IMG/VR virus record: IMGVR_UViG_3300033144_004364
Span: 1 to 42,934 of that record
Source of the DNA: a virus
DNA length: 42,934 nt
Reading direction: 5' to 3' (one strand)
Made by a program: the position numbers and the translations under genes
In this document: positions 5,036-12,378 of the stretch, one piece after another
Layout of the letters: each line of letters starts with the position of its first letter
Position numbering within the stretch: position 1 is the first letter of the stretch
Notes under the pieces: model-generated
Database searches by the model: none
The model's input: the letters and a program-made list of their open reading frames with translations, nothing else
What the model was told of the DNA's origin: nothing

Positions 5036-7287
5036 GAGAAGGCGCAAGACTGGAAAATGCCGGAGTCGCAGAGGGATATACTTCCGAACCTGCCGATGAC
5101 GCCTCAGAAGTAAGAGGAACGGATGACTGGTGGTTGGCGAGGGCAAGATCGGCCTTTCGTGCCTCTACTGACTGGTTTGACTCGTCCATCCGGCGCAAGG
5201 TCGAGGACAACATGAGAATGTTCAACTCGCAACATCCACTCGGTTCCAAATATCACCATAACGCCTACAGCAAACGATCCAGATTATTCCGTCCAAAAAT
5301 TCGCACCGCCACCCGCAAACTCGAAGCAGCAGCATCCAAGGCTTTCTTCTCCACCCAAGATGCGGTTAGTTGTACCGCACCGAACCCTGGGGAACCCGCA
5401 CAAAAATTATCAGCCACGGTGCAGACTGAATTGCTCAACTACCGTCTTGATCTTGATATTCCATGGTATCTGACCTGTATCGGCGCTTTGCAGGATAGCT
5501 TTAAGCAGGGTGTGGTGATTTCAAAACAGTCATGGAATTACCTTGAAATTGAAGAGGTCTATGAGGATTCATATGAAACCGAAAATGGAACGGAAACGGT
5601 CAGGACGATTGACAGCAAAATAATTCATGATCATCCGGACATTCGCCTTATTCCGGTTGAAAATATCCGTTTATCTCCTGCAGCCGATTGGCGCGATCCC
5701 ATCAATTCCTCTCCATACCTGATCGAACGTGAGCCTTTTTACGTACACGAACTGGTCGAGCGCGGTGGACAACCACAGCAGCGCGGTCATGCCAAATGGC
5801 GCGAAATGTCTCTGGATCAGGTTCGCTCTGCCTTGCGCGATACGTATGATTCAATCCGTCAGGCCAGAGAAGGCCATCGTGAAGACCGGTACGATGATGT
5901 GCGCACAGATGTCGAACTGTATGACATCACCTGGGTCCACCATAACTTCATGCGCGTAGACGGAGAAGATTGGTATTTTGATACACTTGGCGAGGAATTC
6001 ATGCTCTCAGAAGAGCCTGTACCGGCCTCACAGATATTTCCCACAATTAAACGTACCTACACATTGGGTTATTCCACACTGGAAACGCATAAGCCCTATC
6101 CGGCAGGCATGATCGAACTGGTTTCGCCTTTGTCGGAAGAGGTCAACGACATTACCAATTTGCGTCTGGACGCCATCAGGCATGTACTATCACCTAGATA
6201 CTTTATCCGTCGCGGTCAAAGCGTGGATATCCAATCACTCATGAAGAACGTGCCTGGTGGTGTCACGACCATGGATGATCCGAATAATGATGTAAATATT
6301 CGGACAGTCCAAGATCCTACTTCTGGAAGTTATCAGGAACAGGCCAATTTGAATGTTGAGTTTGATGATCTGGTCGGCAACTTCTCCGGATCATCGGTTG
6401 CCAACAACCGCCAGTTGAACGAAACAGTTGGCGGGATGGAATTGTTGGGTGAGGGCGCAGATGAAATTACTGAAATGACGATCATGCTTTTTATTGCTAC
6501 ATGGGTAGAGAATACCTTGCAACAGGTGATGGAGTACGAACAGGCATTTGAATCTGACGAGGTAGTGCTTTCAATCGTCGGTAGTCGTTCTGGTGTCCAT
6601 CCTCGCGCAGCATTTGAAATGCTCAAGCAGCCTACCAGGGTAAAGGTGAATGTCGGCGCTGCCGCCACTTCCCCTGAAAAGAAACTGGAAAAGATCAGTA
6701 TTGCTGTCAAGACCGTTGCGGAAGTCAGGCCGGACTTGGTTCAAAAAATCGAGCCGAAAGAATTGCTCAATGAGATATTCGGTGGAATTGGCTACAAGTC
6801 TGCAGAGCGGTTTTTCCCATCCTTGTTCAAGGAAGAGAAAGACCCCGAAGTATTGCAGCTTGAGCAGAAAGTCCAAGAACTCACACAGGCCTTGGAAACG
6901 GATCAGCCGGCAATTGATGGTCGGACCAAGGTTGCAGAGATTCAGTCTAAGGGCAAGATCGAGATTGAAGGTATGCGCCTGAAATCCGGTGATGCCAAGT
7001 CCAAGGCTGATATGCAACTCAAGCACCGCATTGCTCAGAACAAACTCAAGGTTGATATGTTGACCTATGCCATCAAGCGGGAACAGAATGAACTGACCAA
7101 GCAGGAACTCGGGCAGCAGAAACTTGCTCTTGAACATCAGATCATGATGGACGAGTTAGCCATGGAAAAAGAATTATTGAGTGATACAGAAACTACTGAT
7201 AAAGAGGCTCCAAATATGCCGGGGAATGATAAGGCAGGTATCGTTGCGCGGGATCAATATCAAACCGTGCCACAACAAGCAGGATAA
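5032..7287 (+). CDS. Portal protein, 751 aa
   Basis: The product forms the dodecameric ring at the head vertex through which DNA is packaged and ejected. It is recognised by its N-terminal region (KRSRLFRPKIRTATRKLEAA at about residues 80-100, then AFFSTQDAVSCTAPNPGE) and a following DSFKQGVVISKQSWNY, which are characteristic of the long portals of podovirus-type phages. The length of about 750 residues fits that class. The clip and crown-like C-terminus (from about residue 590) is a long Lys/Glu/Gln-rich coiled coil. It starts within the previous stop (ATGA) and is followed by scaffold-like and capsid genes, as expected. Confidence 0.88.
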   Translation: MREGARLENAGVAEGYTSEPADDASEVRGTDDWWLARARSAFRASTDWFDSSIRRKVEDNMRMFNSQHPLGSKYHHNAYSKRSRLFRPKIRTATRKLEAAASKAFFSTQDAVSCTAPNPGEPAQKLSATVQTELLNYRLDLDIPWYLTCIGALQDSFKQGVVISKQSWNYLEIEEVYEDSYETENGTETVRTIDSKIIHDHPDIRLIPVENIRLSPAADWRDPINSSPYLIEREPFYVHELVERGGQPQQRGHAKWREMSLDQVRSALRDTYDSIRQAREGHREDRYDDVRTDVELYDITWVHHNFMRVDGEDWYFDTLGEEFMLSEEPVPASQIFPTIKRTYTLGYSTLETHKPYPAGMIELVSPLSEEVNDITNLRLDAIRHVLSPRYFIRRGQSVDIQSLMKNVPGGVTTMDDPNNDVNIRTVQDPTSGSYQEQANLNVEFDDLVGNFSGSSVANNRQLNETVGGMELLGEGADEITEMTIMLFIATWVENTLQQVMEYEQAFESDEVVLSIVGSRSGVHPRAAFEMLKQPTRVKVNVGAAATSPEKKLEKISIAVKTVAEVRPDLVQKIEPKELLNEIFGGIGYKSAERFFPSLFKEEKDPEVLQLEQKVQELTQALETDQPAIDGRTKVAEIQSKGKIEIEGMRLKSGDAKSKADMQLKHRIAQNKLKVDMLTYAIKREQNELTKQELGQQKLALEHQIMMDELAMEKELLSDTETTDKEAPNMPGNDKAGIVARDQYQTVPQQAG

Positions 7288-7291
7288 TATT

Positions 7292-7612
7292 ATGGGAAGT
7301 GAAAGGCCGCAGATAGAAGATCAACCGCACCCGCACTCAACGCAGTGTGGGTTTTGTGGCAGGGAAAGAAATCTGGTTCCATTGATGATTAATTCACCAG
7401 TAACTAACAACACGATATGTGCCTATTGTGCGATGTCCATTGTCGAACAGACCATGCAGCATATGACCAATGTTTCAGCAGCTTTCAAGCAGGTTGTCAC
7501 TGCCAAGCCGGAATGGTTTGAGCGTGACGAGAAAACTGGCGCGGTCACAATGATTGATCCGGAAAAGACCGTGGATGATCTTGTGGACGATGCCAATGAA
7601 TCAAAACACTAA
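7292..7612 (+). CDS. Four-cysteine zinc-finger protein between portal and scaffold, 106 aa
   Basis: The start at ATG 7292 begins four bases after the portal stop. The product has C19-x2-C22 and C43-x2-C46 (QCGFCGRE and ICAYCAMS), spaced like the zinc-binding domain at the N-terminus of ClpX, which binds clients and adaptors. The rest is helical and ends in an acidic segment (DPEKTVDDLVDDANES). There is no AAA+ domain, so only the zinc part is shared. A zinc-finger protein in the head module might bind ClpX clients or another assembly partner, but that is inference. The 3' end overlaps the next gene by 17 bases. Confidence 0.65.
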   Translation: MGSERPQIEDQPHPHSTQCGFCGRERNLVPLMINSPVTNNTICAYCAMSIVEQTMQHMTNVSAAFKQVVTAKPEWFERDEKTGAVTMIDPEKTVDDLVDDANESKH

Positions 7613-7985
7613 AAAGTACGATCCGCTTGACGGTTTTCGAGCGCGTACAGATGATGATGATGCAAACGAAGAGATTGTCAGGGGTATCCGTGGTCTTTCA
7701 GAAATGGGGATTGACCATGCCCTGATAGCTGACATTGTTTCGTCCAGGGATTTGCGTCACGCCCTCACGGAAGATAAAGTCCTTAGCAAACTGGTTGACC
7801 ACGCTGTTAAGATTATTCACAACAATTCGCTGGCATGGACCGAGAGTAATGAACCCGAGAAGCTGAAAAGGGAGCATCTTGAGGCCCGAGCCGCACACAT
7901 AATCCTTACCTGGGCAGAAGCTATTATTCAGTCGGGCAAGGTCGCAGAGCAACAGGTTGCAGAACAGGAAACAAGCAATGAGTAA
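7596..7985 (+). CDS. Helical hypothetical head-module protein, 129 aa
   Basis: ATG 7596 lies inside the end of the zinc-finger gene, consistent with coupling. The product is mostly helical and charged, with segments such as EEIVRGIRGLSEMGIDHALI and AARAAHIILTWAEAIIQSG-type helices, and an acidic Gln/Glu-rich end. It has no Cys and no membrane segment. I recognise no family. The position between portal and scaffold suggests an assembly factor or minor head protein. Confidence 0.6.
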   Translation: MNQNTKKYDPLDGFRARTDDDDANEEIVRGIRGLSEMGIDHALIADIVSSRDLRHALTEDKVLSKLVDHAVKIIHNNSLAWTESNEPEKLKREHLEARAAHIILTWAEAIIQSGKVAEQQVAEQETSNE

Positions 7986-9246
7986 AAAGACACCGAAAAA
8001 AGATGAACCAGTATTGGCAGATGAATTAAAGCCGGACAATCCGGACCACGTTGTTGCCACCGGAGATGAAGAAAATCCGGTATCGGGCAGCAATTATGTT
8101 GAAGACCGGAAGACCATTTATGCCAAGGCCAGAAAGAACCGTGAACTCACTCAGCGTGAAGAGCAGGACAACATGCCTAGCGTCAAGGAAATGAACGAAA
8201 TGGTAGCGGAAGCCGCCGATGAAGCGGAGTTTGAGCATACCGCCCATGATGTTGATCTTGAGGCTGATGCCAGAGCGGAGGAAACCGAAGAGGAAATTGA
8301 GGACGCGGAATACGTCGAAACACCGACCGACGATACGCTTAATCAGATGGCAGACGAAGCAGCATCCGGCGACGATCCGATTGAGGAAGAAGAGCCAGAG
8401 CCGCAGTCTGATGCAGAGGATGGGGAATCGGCAAGGCCAAAACCCGATTTGGATTATGAAGTCAATGATGGTATGGTTGCCGTGAAAGTTGAAGGTAATG
8501 AGTACATTGTTCCAGAAGCCGATGTAATTGCGGCAGGTTCAAAGGCTCAATATCAAAAGAATCGTTCAGCGAATATACGTTTTGAATCAGCAGCTACCGC
8601 AGGAAAGGCGTTGCAAGATGAAAGACTTGAATTCGAGCAACAGCAGAACGATTCTCCAGCCAAAGGGGATCTACCCGACAAGGATGATCTGAGTAAGGCT
8701 GAGTTAAGGAAGTTTCGAGAGAAGCTTCTTGATGCCTCGCTAGACGGTACGCAGGATGATGTTGATGAAATCGTAAAAGAAATCATTGCATTACGACCCG
8801 CACCAGAGGCAGATAACTCGACCGGAAACGCCGAACCGAGAGCATCGGATCGGATTGTCAACGAGTTTGAAACAGCTTACGGCGCTGATCGCGCAGAAGC
8901 GAATCGGTTACTGATTGATAATTATTCTGACATCATGAATGACTCTGATTTGCGGAAAATCGCGGAAAGCAAGTACAAGGAATTACAGGCCTCGCCCAAT
9001 AGTCGTGGCAGGACCGCAGTAGAAATGGCTAGAGAATCCGGCGACTTTGTTCGCAGAATTTCAAAAGCCAAATCTTCAAATTCCAATGTGCAGAAAACCG
9101 AGTTAGAGAACCGCAGACAGAGAAAGCGCGTTCTACCTCAATCGTCGAAAGCCAGATCAACCTCGAAGGCTCCGGAAACTAAAAAGCCTAGGAGTAGTCG
9201 GGAATATATTAGGGATATACAGCGGCGACAAGGAAACCGCCCTTAG
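7978..9246 (+). CDS. Probable scaffold protein, 422 aa
   Basis: The start at ATG 7978 overlaps the previous stop by eight bases. The protein is very acidic through its first 160 residues (runs such as EETEEEIEDAEYVE and EEEEPEPQSDAEDGESARP), then has a short folded stretch (YEVNDGMVAVKVEGNEYIVP, about residues 160-180), a helical middle, and a basic C-terminus rich in Arg and Lys (ENRRQRKRVLPQSSKA). An acidic, helical protein with a basic C-terminal tail, immediately before the capsid gene, is the classical profile of a P22-type internal scaffold whose tail binds coat protein. No protease motif is present. Confidence 0.7.
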   Translation: MSKKTPKKDEPVLADELKPDNPDHVVATGDEENPVSGSNYVEDRKTIYAKARKNRELTQREEQDNMPSVKEMNEMVAEAADEAEFEHTAHDVDLEADARAEETEEEIEDAEYVETPTDDTLNQMADEAASGDDPIEEEEPEPQSDAEDGESARPKPDLDYEVNDGMVAVKVEGNEYIVPEADVIAAGSKAQYQKNRSANIRFESAATAGKALQDERLEFEQQQNDSPAKGDLPDKDDLSKAELRKFREKLLDASLDGTQDDVDEIVKEIIALRPAPEADNSTGNAEPRASDRIVNEFETAYGADRAEANRLLIDNYSDIMNDSDLRKIAESKYKELQASPNSRGRTAVEMARESGDFVRRISKAKSSNSNVQKTELENRRQRKRVLPQSSKARSTSKAPETKKPRSSREYIRDIQRRQGNRP

Positions 9247-9259
9247 ACCTAAACCCAAC

Positions 9260-9275
9260 TCTCCTTCTCAGGAGA
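9260..9275 (+). promoter_or_regulatory. Hairpin that sequesters the capsid ribosome site
   Basis: TCTCCT (9260-9265) pairs perfectly with AGGAGA (9270-9275) around a four-base loop. AGGAG is the ribosome site of the capsid gene (start 9282). The stem could delay capsid translation until the upstream scaffold gene is being translated; whether it is stable enough in vivo is unknown. Confidence 0.4.
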
Positions 9276-9281
9276 ACGATA

Positions 9282-10274
9282 ATGGCTGGACAATTATGGC
9301 AAGTTGATGTCATTGGCGGGTTCATGTATTCAGATGAACTGTCAGACAAACTCCGTGTTGATGTCCTTCCCTCTGTTAAATTCCGTCAGCTATGTGATGC
9401 GCGGGATGCGATGGAGAAAGGTCTTAACAAGGGTGAACTGTATAACTGGAACGTGTATTCCAGGTTGCAGACCGGTGGTGGTACGCTTGACGAAAATCAA
9501 GAAATGCCTCAGACCAACTTCACGATCACTCAGAACTCTCTGGTTATCACGGAATACGGTAATTCCGTTCCGTACACTGGAAAACTGAATAACCTCTCCC
9601 GGCATCCTGTCGAAGAGATCATCAAAAAGGTGTTGAAGATTGACACCAAAGAAACCCTGGATGGCGCTGCACATGCGCAGTTTAACCTCACAGGCCGAAC
9701 CGTAACTGCCGAAGCTTCTGCTACAGTAGTGACGTTTGAAGAGGGCGGTTGCACCTTGACAAACAACATTGCCATGGGCAAAGAACACATCAAGCTGATC
9801 ATTGACGAAATGAAGGAATCCAATATTCCTCCGTACATGGCTGATGATTATTACGGTATCGGCTGGCCTACCACTTTCCGCAATTTCAAGAATGATCTTG
9901 AAGCCATTTCCTTCTACGTGGAAACCGGTTTTGGTCATATCATGAATGGCGAGATTGGTCGTTACGAGGGTTGCCGGTTCATCGAGCAAACGCACGTTGA
10001 GAAGGGTGGCGCGGTTGATTCAACCACGTGGAACTTCCGAACACGCGATTTGTGGAACAACGGCAAGTCTGACTGGTGTTTCTTCCTTGGCGAAGATACG
10101 GTTGCCGAGGCCATTGTTATTCCGGAAGAGATTCGAGGCCGAATCCCAACCGATTTTGGCCGGTCACGGGGTATCGCTTGGTACGCTCTTTTGGGTTACG
10201 GAATCGTACACCCAGGTAGCGTTGGCGATGCATTTATCAACAATCGCATCATCAAGTGGGAATCCGCAGTCTGA
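9282..10274 (+). CDS. Major capsid protein, N4-gp56/P22 coat type, 330 aa
   Basis: The product is the HK97-fold shell subunit. Recognised features are the N-terminal VLPSVKFRQLCDARDA, the QTNFTITQNSLVITEYGNSV-type E-loop/P-domain entry (about residues 80-100), KVLKIDTKETLDG, and the C-terminal GEIGRYEGCRFIEQ (residues 223-236), which is the hallmark of the N4-gp56 family. Length fits that family. Start follows CAGGAG at ideal spacing. It is separated from the next gene by a 91-base structured gap. A fragment of a related capsid gene, fused to a Tat signal, is present at 1702-1974. Confidence 0.92.
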   Translation: MAGQLWQVDVIGGFMYSDELSDKLRVDVLPSVKFRQLCDARDAMEKGLNKGELYNWNVYSRLQTGGGTLDENQEMPQTNFTITQNSLVITEYGNSVPYTGKLNNLSRHPVEEIIKKVLKIDTKETLDGAAHAQFNLTGRTVTAEASATVVTFEEGGCTLTNNIAMGKEHIKLIIDEMKESNIPPYMADDYYGIGWPTTFRNFKNDLEAISFYVETGFGHIMNGEIGRYEGCRFIEQTHVEKGGAVDSTTWNFRTRDLWNNGKSDWCFFLGEDTVAEAIVIPEEIRGRIPTDFGRSRGIAWYALLGYGIVHPGSVGDAFINNRIIKWESAV

Positions 10275-10285
10275 TGCAAATCTTT

Positions 10286-10343
10286 CGAGGACACTTGATG
10301 CCCTGCACTCTGCGGCCTTTGTGCTTAGTGTCGGGTGTCCTTG
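10286..10343 (+). other. Long stem-loop after the capsid gene
   Basis: CGAGGACAC (10286-10294) pairs with GTGTCCTTG (10335-10343) as a nine-base stem with one G-U pair; within the loop GCAC (10304-10307) can pair with GTGC (10320-10323). There is no T tract, so it is not a standard terminator. It may protect the 3' end of the highly used capsid message. Confidence 0.45.
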
Positions 10344-10365
10344 GATTCAAACGAGGTAAGTAATT

Positions 10366-10797
10366 ATGTCCACTGGATATGACAATTCAAAATTACGGCA
10401 ATATCTCTTCCAAGCTGTGGATTTTGGTGGTTCTGATGTTACTCATGTTATTGCTGCTCCCTTAGCAGGGCGTAACAATGCTGAAGGCACTCCACCTACT
10501 GCGCGAGGAAGGGTTCGAGGTTATATGGTCTTTGAGGTAAGCGAAATTTTCGCTGGTTCCTCTTCTGCTGGCGGTATTGAAGTTGGCGATGGTACGACAC
10601 CCGACCTGTACTTTCAGGATGATCTACCCCTGAATGGTTTGGCGACTACCGAAGCCAGATACGCTATCGACAACGGCGATGCCGTTGACATTCCTGCTGA
10701 TGCAGTAGGTGATATCACAATCACCGTCAAAGCGTCTGTAGGCACTCCAACCGGAATCGCAGACCTCTTAGTTGATGTCGAGTGGTTCGATCTCTAA
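10366..10797 (+). CDS. Probable head decoration or minor head protein, 143 aa
   Basis: The product is a small, Gly/Ala/Asp-rich, beta-strand-rich protein without Cys or membrane segment, starting MSTGYDNSKLRQYLFQAVDF and ending in a predicted strand series (ITITVKASVGTPTGIADLLVD). Small beta-rich proteins directly downstream of the capsid gene are frequently capsid-decorating proteins in tailed phages, but no family motif fixes this. The start is weakly marked (GAGGTAAGTAATT) but lies 12 bases from GAGG. It is followed closely by a 70-residue gene. Confidence 0.55.
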   Translation: MSTGYDNSKLRQYLFQAVDFGGSDVTHVIAAPLAGRNNAEGTPPTARGRVRGYMVFEVSEIFAGSSSAGGIEVGDGTTPDLYFQDDLPLNGLATTEARYAIDNGDAVDIPADAVGDITITVKASVGTPTGIADLLVDVEWFDL

Positions 10798-10803
10798 GGA
10801 GAG

Positions 10804-11016
10804 ATGAAAATGCATGGAAAATATCGCAAAAAGAGCGCTGCAATTGAAAAGTTTGATTCTGCTCCTGGTGGTAGTCTTCACTCTGGTTTAGCTTGTCAGG
10901 AGAAACAAACTGACACGCCCGAACAGTGTGGCATGGGTACTAAGGGCTTTAGCAAGAATCAGGTTCCGATTGGTCCTGATAAAAGCACCGCCAAAGGTCC
11001 GTTCAAGTTCTGCTAG
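10804..11016 (+). CDS. Small basic protein, 70 aa
   Basis: TAAGGAGAG directly precedes ATG 10804, a strong ribosome site. The protein is rich in Lys, Gly and Ser, with three Cys (C31, C42, C70), and low in hydrophobic residues, so it is probably extended or folds on a partner. No family is recognised. It sits between the presumed head protein and a strong terminator, making it the last gene of the capsid transcript. Confidence 0.6.
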   Translation: MKMHGKYRKKSAAIEKFDSAPGGSLHSGLACQEKQTDTPEQCGMGTKGFSKNQVPIGPDKSTAKGPFKFC

Positions 11017-11030
11017 GCTGAAAAGCAATC

Positions 11031-11059
11031 ACAGGCACGGGTAATTCCGTGCCTGTTTT
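11031..11059 (+). terminator. Rho-independent terminator after the capsid genes
   Basis: ACAGGCACGG (11031-11040) and CCGTGCCTGT (11047-11056) form a perfect ten-base stem with loop GTAATT; the descending strand ends in TTTT (11056-11059). It lies between the 70-residue and 68-residue genes, and would reduce expression of tail genes relative to capsid. Confidence 0.85.
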
Positions 11060-11072
11060 GCAGGAGAATATT

Positions 11073-11279
11073 ATGCCGCGTACCAGTTCAGGAATAATGC
11101 GTCCGGACTCTTATCCAGTGGAAGTAGGTTACATGGATGAAGAAATGAATCCGGAAGATTCCCGCTACACACAACATAAAAGTTATGGCGACCGTGCCAG
11201 AACCCCCGAGCAGCTTGAAGCTGACCAAATCCGCAAACCCCGTCTGCACGAAGGGTTAGCATTTCGTGAAAAAATTTAG
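11073..11279 (+). CDS. Hypothetical acidic protein, 68 aa
   Basis: ATG 11073 follows CAGGAGAATATT, a strong site, so the in-frame ATG at 11049 inside the terminator is not the likely start. The product is highly charged with a MDEEMNPEDSRYTQHKSYGD middle and a C-terminal helix (EQLEADQIRKPRLHEGLAF). It is small and probably unfolded alone. Placement after the terminator and before the adaptor suggests a minor virion or assembly protein. No family is recognised. Confidence 0.55.
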   Translation: MPRTSSGIMRPDSYPVEVGYMDEEMNPEDSRYTQHKSYGDRARTPEQLEADQIRKPRLHEGLAFREKI

Positions 11280-11291
11280 GAGAAGGCCGTT

Positions 11292-11615
11292 ATGAGTAAT
11301 ATGCTAGACAGATCCAGAAAATTTGGGCGTTGCCTTGGCAGCGATACAGTCTTTTTCAAGCAGGATGGGTTCGATTTTGACTCAACTGGCAAGGTAATCC
11401 CCGGTTCCAAAAACTCCGGCAAACCAGAGCTTGTAGCTGCCGCGCCAGTTGCCGCTGCAAAACTTCCGTTTGAAGATATGCACATCCAGGCTTTGAAGCG
11501 ACACGTTGATGTTGTTTACAAGCGCCTAGAAGCTGCCGGTGCTGACTTTACACCCGTTGAAAAGGGTGCAGGTATGCAGGCGCGTCTGGTGGAGTTCTTA
11601 AACGAACACGGTTAA
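11292..11615 (+). CDS. Hypothetical head-module protein, 107 aa
   Basis: AGGAG (11278-11282) lies nine bases before the start. The first half is polar (DGFDFDSTGKVIPGSKNSGKP), followed by an Ala-rich linker (ELVAAAPVAAAKLP) and a C-terminal helix pair (IQALKRHVDVVYKRLEAAGA and QARLVEFLNEHG). No Cys or membrane segment. The layout of extended arm, linker and helical end is like small connector or scaffold-associated proteins, but no homology is recognised. Confidence 0.55.
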   Translation: MSNMLDRSRKFGRCLGSDTVFFKQDGFDFDSTGKVIPGSKNSGKPELVAAAPVAAAKLPFEDMHIQALKRHVDVVYKRLEAAGADFTPVEKGAGMQARLVEFLNEHG

Positions 11616-11631
11616 ATAATGAGGAACCTTC

Positions 11632-12378
11632 ATGGACACGTATTTGTCACTTGTCAACGACTTTGTTCGGGAGACAGCACTTAGCGGAGGTTCCGCATTA
11701 GATTCGGTAATCAACGCAACTGGCGATCAGGCCAAGGCTGCTTACTGGATCAAACAGGCGAACAACCAAATCCAAAGAGAATGGCTTAATTGGGATTTTC
11801 TTTGGGTTTCGACAACTCAGAATCTTACGCAGGACAGCACGATTGTTCCTCCCGAAACTGAAAAAATCCCGGTGATCCCCGGTCAACCTGATAAAATTTC
11901 AATCGGTATTATCAATTTCATCAAACGCAAGAGTTTGGCTGTTATTGCTGCAGATGGCGAGGCGCATTTTCCGGTCTTCATGGATTGGAATAATTCGGAC
12001 TTTGTAAGATTTTATACTTACGAAACGCAAGATCCTTCCAATTTCCCTGCTTGGTGGTCAATGCGACCTGATCGAACGATCCTTCTGTCCGAACCAATTG
12101 AGAGTTCTGATTTAACCTGCAGGTACGACTTTCACAGAAAGCCACGGCAGTTTTATGAAGACGCGGATATTCCATTGATACCGGAAGACTTCACTCGTTT
12201 GATTGTTGTGACTGCCAAGATTATGTATGCCGAACACGAAGATGCTCCGGAAGTTTCAGCGGGAGCGCATGAGGAATACGATTATCTTCTGAGTGAAATG
12301 GAAGCTGCACATTTGCCGGATCAAGGTTTCAACAGAGAATCACATTCCGATGCTGATTTGGTGGTTGTTCCAGAATGA
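11632..12378 (+). CDS. Head-tail adaptor protein, 248 aa
   Basis: The N-terminal part (YLSLVNDFVRETALSGGSAL, then GDQAKAAYWIKQANNQIQRE and WLNWDFLW at about residues 50-58) matches the general pattern of phage adaptor (gp4/gp13/SU10-type) proteins: an N-terminal helix, a short loop, a helix bearing NxxxxxIQxxWxxWxF, then a beta-rich domain. Such proteins bind below the portal and receive the nozzle. The C-terminal helix (EDFTRLIVVTAKIMYAEHED) is also typical. It is immediately upstream of the nozzle-like gene, with an ATGA overlap. Confidence 0.7.
   Translation: MDTYLSLVNDFVRETALSGGSALDSVINATGDQAKAAYWIKQANNQIQREWLNWDFLWVSTTQNLTQDSTIVPPETEKIPVIPGQPDKISIGIINFIKRKSLAVIAADGEAHFPVFMDWNNSDFVRFYTYETQDPSNFPAWWSMRPDRTILLSEPIESSDLTCRYDFHRKPRQFYEDADIPLIPEDFTRLIVVTAKIMYAEHEDAPEVSAGAHEEYDYLLSEMEAAHLPDQGFNRESHSDADLVVVPE

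Noticed and set aside
6571-7137. 188-codon open frame on the - strand under the portal C-terminus
   Set aside because: It mirrors the coiled-coil codons of the portal gene; there is no start signal or family similarity.
9390-9995. 201-codon open frame on the - strand under the capsid gene
   Set aside because: Antisense of a well-supported capsid gene, with no ribosome site and a composition that looks like reverse translation.
10286-10343. Capsid-downstream stem-loop as a terminator
   Set aside because: There is no T tract after the stem, so it is listed only as a structured element; a true terminator follows at 11031-11059.
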